A stretch of DNA of 64,000 nt, taken from positions 124,001 through 188,000 of the forward strand of contig NZ_SNXZ01000009.1 of NCBI RefSeq assembly GCF_004362825.1, read 5' to 3'. A program made the translations under genes and the position numbers. Origin of the DNA: Labedaea rhizosphaerae (GTDB lineage Bacteria; Actinomycetota; Actinomycetes; Mycobacteriales; Pseudonocardiaceae). Shown piece by piece: positions 61,494 through 64,000 of the stretch (within the stretch, counting starts at the first letter, position 1; each line of letters starts with the position of its first letter). The notes under the pieces are model-generated. The model made no database searches. It worked only from the letters and a program-made list of their open reading frames with translations, and was not told where the DNA came from.

Positions 61494-61639
61494 CCGGGCG
61501 TGGGCGGCCTGCCACAGCGGGGCGAGCGAGGTTGCGAACTCTCGAATCGTTCCTCCAGGTCCACGATCGGCCGGACCCGACGATGGTTGCCTGCTCGTGC
61601 CCAGCCACGCAAGCCGGGTGGTGTTCGTAGGATCGCGGC

Positions 61640-62191
61640 ATGTCCGAGGTGGTCGTTCGCCGGCTGGCGCCGGAATCCGCTGGGGATCGAGCCCTGATGG
61701 ACTCGCTCAGCGCCCTGGTCAACGAGGTCTACGCCGAGGCCGAGCGCGGTCTCTGGCGCGACGGCGCGGATCGGACGAGCGCCGCCGAGCTCGCCGAGAT
61801 GACCGCGGCCGGGCGGATCGTGGTGGCCACAGTGGACGGCGAGGTCGTCGGCTGCGTGCGCGTCGACCGCCTCGCCGAGGACCTGGGCGAGTTCGGCATG
61901 CTGGCCGCGGATCGCCGGTGCCGGGGTGCGGGCGTCGGGCGCGAGCTGATCCGGTTCGCCGAGCAGGCGAGCCTGGCCGAGGGCTGCGCGCGGATGCAGC
62001 TCGAGTTGCTGGTGCCGCGCGAGTGGAAACACCCCAGCAAGGAGTTCGTCGCAGCCTGGTACGAGCGGCTGGGCTACCGGCTCACGCACGTCGGCGAGCC
62101 GGCCGAGTACCTGCCGGAACTCGCACCGCTACTGGCCACGACGTGCGATTTCCGGCTCTACCACAAGGATCTCGGTCAGCGCGCCGGCTGA
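61640..62191 (+). CDS. GNAT-family N-acetyltransferase
   Basis: The protein has 183 residues. The acetyl-CoA site is 'MLAADRRCRGAGVGRELIRFAEQASLAEGC' (motif A, R/QxxGxG/A), preceded by 'VATVDGEVVGCVRV' and followed by 'FVAAWYERLGYRLTHV'. The substrate is unknown. It is divergent from jetD and converges with a DUF2231 gene, overlapping by 16 bases. Confidence 0.88.
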   Translation: MSEVVVRRLAPESAGDRALMDSLSALVNEVYAEAERGLWRDGADRTSAAELAEMTAAGRIVVATVDGEVVGCVRVDRLAEDLGEFGMLAADRRCRGAGVGRELIRFAEQASLAEGCARMQLELLVPREWKHPSKEFVAAWYERLGYRLTHVGEPAEYLPELAPLLATTCDFRLYHKDLGQRAG

Positions 62192-62709
62192 TCCTGGACG
62201 AAGCCCCACACCGACTTGGCGCCGGCGTCGCCGACCCGGAAGCAGTGGATGCCGGTGCCGACCGCGACGGCCACGGTGAGCACCGCCACGACGATCGAGA
62301 CGGGCATCAGCCAGGACGCCACCTGCCCCGTCGCGGCCGTCTGCGTGCCCGGGCCACCCGCGTCGATCGTGGTGAGCTGGCGCCGGCGCACGACCTCGAG
62401 AGCCATCAGAGCGGCGATCAGCACGAGCAGCGGCACGACCCAGTAGATCATCATGTCGCCCAGCCGCTCGTGCTCGGCGAGCTGGGGATTGGACGGGACG
62501 CGGCGGTCGAGGTTCTCGCCGCTCTCCGTCGTCAGCGGCACGACGATCGCGTCGACCACCGCGAACCCGAGCACCAGCCACCCGAACCGCCGTCGGGCGG
62601 CAGGCCACACCGCGATGACGATGGCCCCGAGCACCGCGAGCGGCACCAGCACCACCACCACGTGCACCAGCAGGGCATGCAGCGGTAGTCCGTTCACGAA
62701 CTCGGGCAT
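62176..62709 (-). CDS. DUF2231 membrane protein
   Basis: The protein has 177 residues with four helices. 'NGLPLHALLVHVVVVLVPLAVLGAIVI' and 'GDAGAKSVWGF' are the DUF2231 marks; the first helix holds two conserved histidines that could bind haem or metal. The function is unknown. The start is ATG 62709. Its 3' end overlaps the acetyltransferase gene. Confidence 0.82.
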   Translation of the reverse strand: MPEFVNGLPLHALLVHVVVVLVPLAVLGAIVIAVWPAARRRFGWLVLGFAVVDAIVVPLTTESGENLDRRVPSNPQLAEHERLGDMMIYWVVPLLVLIAALMALEVVRRRQLTTIDAGGPGTQTAATGQVASWLMPVSIVVAVLTVAVAVGTGIHCFRVGDAGAKSVWGFVQDQPAR

Positions 62710-62775
62710 ATCGGATCCTCCCGACTTGGCAGAGCAGCGGTCACCCGCTCACTACGCGTGGCGGTCGAGATCGGT

Positions 62776-64000
62776 TCAGCAGGTGCGCAGGAACCGGTCG
62801 AGCACCCGCACGCCGAACTTCAGCGCGTCCACCGGGACGCGTTCGTCGACGCCGTGGAAGAGCGCGCCGAAGTCGAGGTCGGCGGGCAGACGCAGTGGTG
62901 AGAAGCCGAAGCAGCGGATGCCGAGGGTGTGGAACGCCTTCGAGTCGGTGCCGCCGGAGAGCATGTACGGCAGGGTCGTCGCGCCAGGGTCCTCGGCGAG
63001 CAAGGCTTCGGTCATGGAGTCGACCAGCTCACCGTCGAACGTCGTCTCCACCGAGGGAAGGTGCGTGACCCACTCGCGCTCGATGTCGGGACCGAGGATC
63101 TCGTCGAGCTCCTGCTCGAAGGCCTCCTCGCGGCCCGGCAGCACCCGGCAGTCCACGACAGCCTCGGCCACCGACGGGATCACGTTGGCCTTGTAGCCGG
63201 CCGTGAGCATCGTCGGGTTGGCCGTGTCGCGGATGGTGGCGCCGACGATCCGGGCGATGCTCCCGAGCTTGGCGATCGACCCCTCCAGGTCGTCCTCGGG
63301 GAACTCGAGGCCCGTCAGCCGCCCGACCGCATCGAGGAATTCACGCACGCTGTCGGTGAGCACGATCGGGAACTTGTGCGCGCCCAGCCGCGCGACGGCC
63401 GCGGCCAGCTTCGTGACGGCGTTGTCGTCGTGGACCATCGAGCCATGCCCGGCGCGGCCGCGGGCGCGCAGCTTCATCCAGGCGATGCCCTTCTCGGCGG
63501 TCTCGATGGTGTAGGCGCGCACGTCCTCGCCGAGCGTGATGGAGAACCCGCCGACCTCGCCGATCGCTTCGGTCACGCCCTCGAAGAGCTCCGGCCGGTT
63601 CTTGACCAGCCACTGAGCGCCATAAGCCCCGCCGGCCTCCTCGTCGGCCACGAAGGCGAACACGAGGTCGCGGCGGGGCACCACGCCGTCCCGCTTGAAC
63701 CGCCGCGCGATGGCCAAGGTCATCGCGACCATGTCCTTCATGTCGACCGCGCCGCGGCCCCACACGTAGCCGTCCTGGATGGCGCCGGAGAACGGGTGCA
63801 CCGACCACTCGGAGGGATCGGCGGGGACGACGTCGAGGTGCCCGTGGATCAGCAACGCACCGCGCCCGGGCTCCGACCCGGCCAACCGGGCGAAGACGTT
63901 TCCCCGCCCCTCCCCACCCGACTCGACGTAGGTGGTCTCGTAGCCCACCTCAGCCAACTTGGCAGCCACGTATTCGGCGGCCGCCCGCTCGCCGACCGTC
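62776..64000 (-). CDS. M20-family metallopeptidase (N-terminus beyond the window)
   Basis: About 408 residues are visible; the frame is open to the window end with 'ERAAAEYVAAKLAEVGY', so the start lies outside. Metal ligands are 'LLIHGHLDVVPAD', 'GRGAVDMKDMVAM', 'FVADEEAGGAYGAQW', 'GGTDSKAFHTLG' and 'FHGVDERVPV'. It is a close paralogue of 30186-31526. Its position relative to uppP and the LppL-like gene resembles Rv2141c in M. tuberculosis (from memory). It is a dipeptidase-like enzyme of unknown substrate. Confidence 0.9.
   Translation of the reverse strand, partial: TVGERAAAEYVAAKLAEVGYETTYVESGGEGRGNVFARLAGSEPGRGALLIHGHLDVVPADPSEWSVHPFSGAIQDGYVWGRGAVDMKDMVAMTLAIARRFKRDGVVPRRDLVFAFVADEEAGGAYGAQWLVKNRPELFEGVTEAIGEVGGFSITLGEDVRAYTIETAEKGIAWMKLRARGRAGHGSMVHDDNAVTKLAAAVARLGAHKFPIVLTDSVREFLDAVGRLTGLEFPEDDLEGSIAKLGSIARIVGATIRDTANPTMLTAGYKANVIPSVAEAVVDCRVLPGREEAFEQELDEILGPDIEREWVTHLPSVETTFDGELVDSMTEALLAEDPGATTLPYMLSGGTDSKAFHTLGIRCFGFSPLRLPADLDFGALFHGVDERVPVDALKFGVRVLDRFLRTC

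Noticed and set aside
1-64000. tRNA, rRNA, CRISPR array, insertion sequence or prophage
   Set aside because: No cloverleaf, regular spaced repeat, transposase, integrase or phage structural gene could be recognised by eye.

Overview
The window is high-GC actinobacterial DNA. It has strong G/C bias at codon third positions, many GTG and TTG starts, and ATGA/GTGA overlaps between stop and start codons. The gene content (MptB-type mannosyltransferase, DUF3097, DUF3090 with an SCO1664-family protein, an LppL-like lipoprotein, EspG, DUF5703) points to Pseudonocardiales or a close relative; this is inferred from gene content, not from a marker gene. I see no rRNA, tRNA, CRISPR array, transposase or integrase.

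Layout. 0-7 kb is an accessory block: the end of a YcaQ/AlkX-type protein, a TetR regulator divergent from a DrrAB exporter, an APH-type kinase, an ArsR regulator divergent from a PRISE-like reductase, and an O-methyltransferase. A mosaic of copied fragments at 4001-4240, with a matching repeat at 5766-5823, marks where the ArsR-reductase cassette sits between the kinase and the methyltransferase. 7-13.6 kb holds DUF3097-NfeD-SPFH, a second AlkX-like protein, an ECF sigma factor coupled to a two-domain VOC protein, and the SCO1664/DUF3090 pair. 13.7-23.2 kb carries an S9 peptidase and an LD-carboxypeptidase, a pentapeptide-repeat/NIPSNAP pair, an OCD-family enzyme divergent from a MerR regulator, an AsnC-NudC pair, MptB and a small winged-helix protein. 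23.1-31.5 kb is a peptide-uptake locus (binding protein, DppB, DppC, fused DppDF, P-loop kinase) divergent from an M55 D-aminopeptidase and an M20 peptidase, which suggests capture and hydrolysis of D-amino-acid or wall peptides. 31.5-42.7 kb has ArsR-SRPBCC, a frameshifted espG, a double-module AsnC regulator divergent from a DHA2 exporter, another APH + AlkX pair, a large GH92 mannosidase and three tandem paralogous membrane proteins. 42.7-53.3 kb has a histidine phosphatase, UppP, an aldo/keto reductase, an LppL-like lipoprotein, DUF5703, an RNA-ligase-like protein, a lipoprotein, a GGDEF/HD-GYP protein and a TenA-like + NCS1 pair. 53.4-61.5 kb is a complete type II Wadjet (JetABCD) anti-plasmid defence locus in the order D-A-B-C. 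The window ends with a GNAT enzyme, a DUF2231 membrane protein and a second M20 peptidase cut by the window edge.

How it fits together. SCO1664, DUF3090, the histidine phosphatase, UppP, an LppL-like lipoprotein and an M20 peptidase recur in the order of the mycobacterial Rv2133c-Rv2141c segment, but here they are spread over about 51 kb. This suggests that a conserved cell-envelope neighbourhood has been opened by large accessory insertions: the transport/mannosidase block and the Wadjet block. The standout items are the Wadjet locus with its unusual gene order and uncertain JetD start, three AlkX/AlkZ-like proteins in one window (two next to APH-type kinases), a near-duplicate promoter at 6.9 and 22.8 kb, and the mosaic scar.
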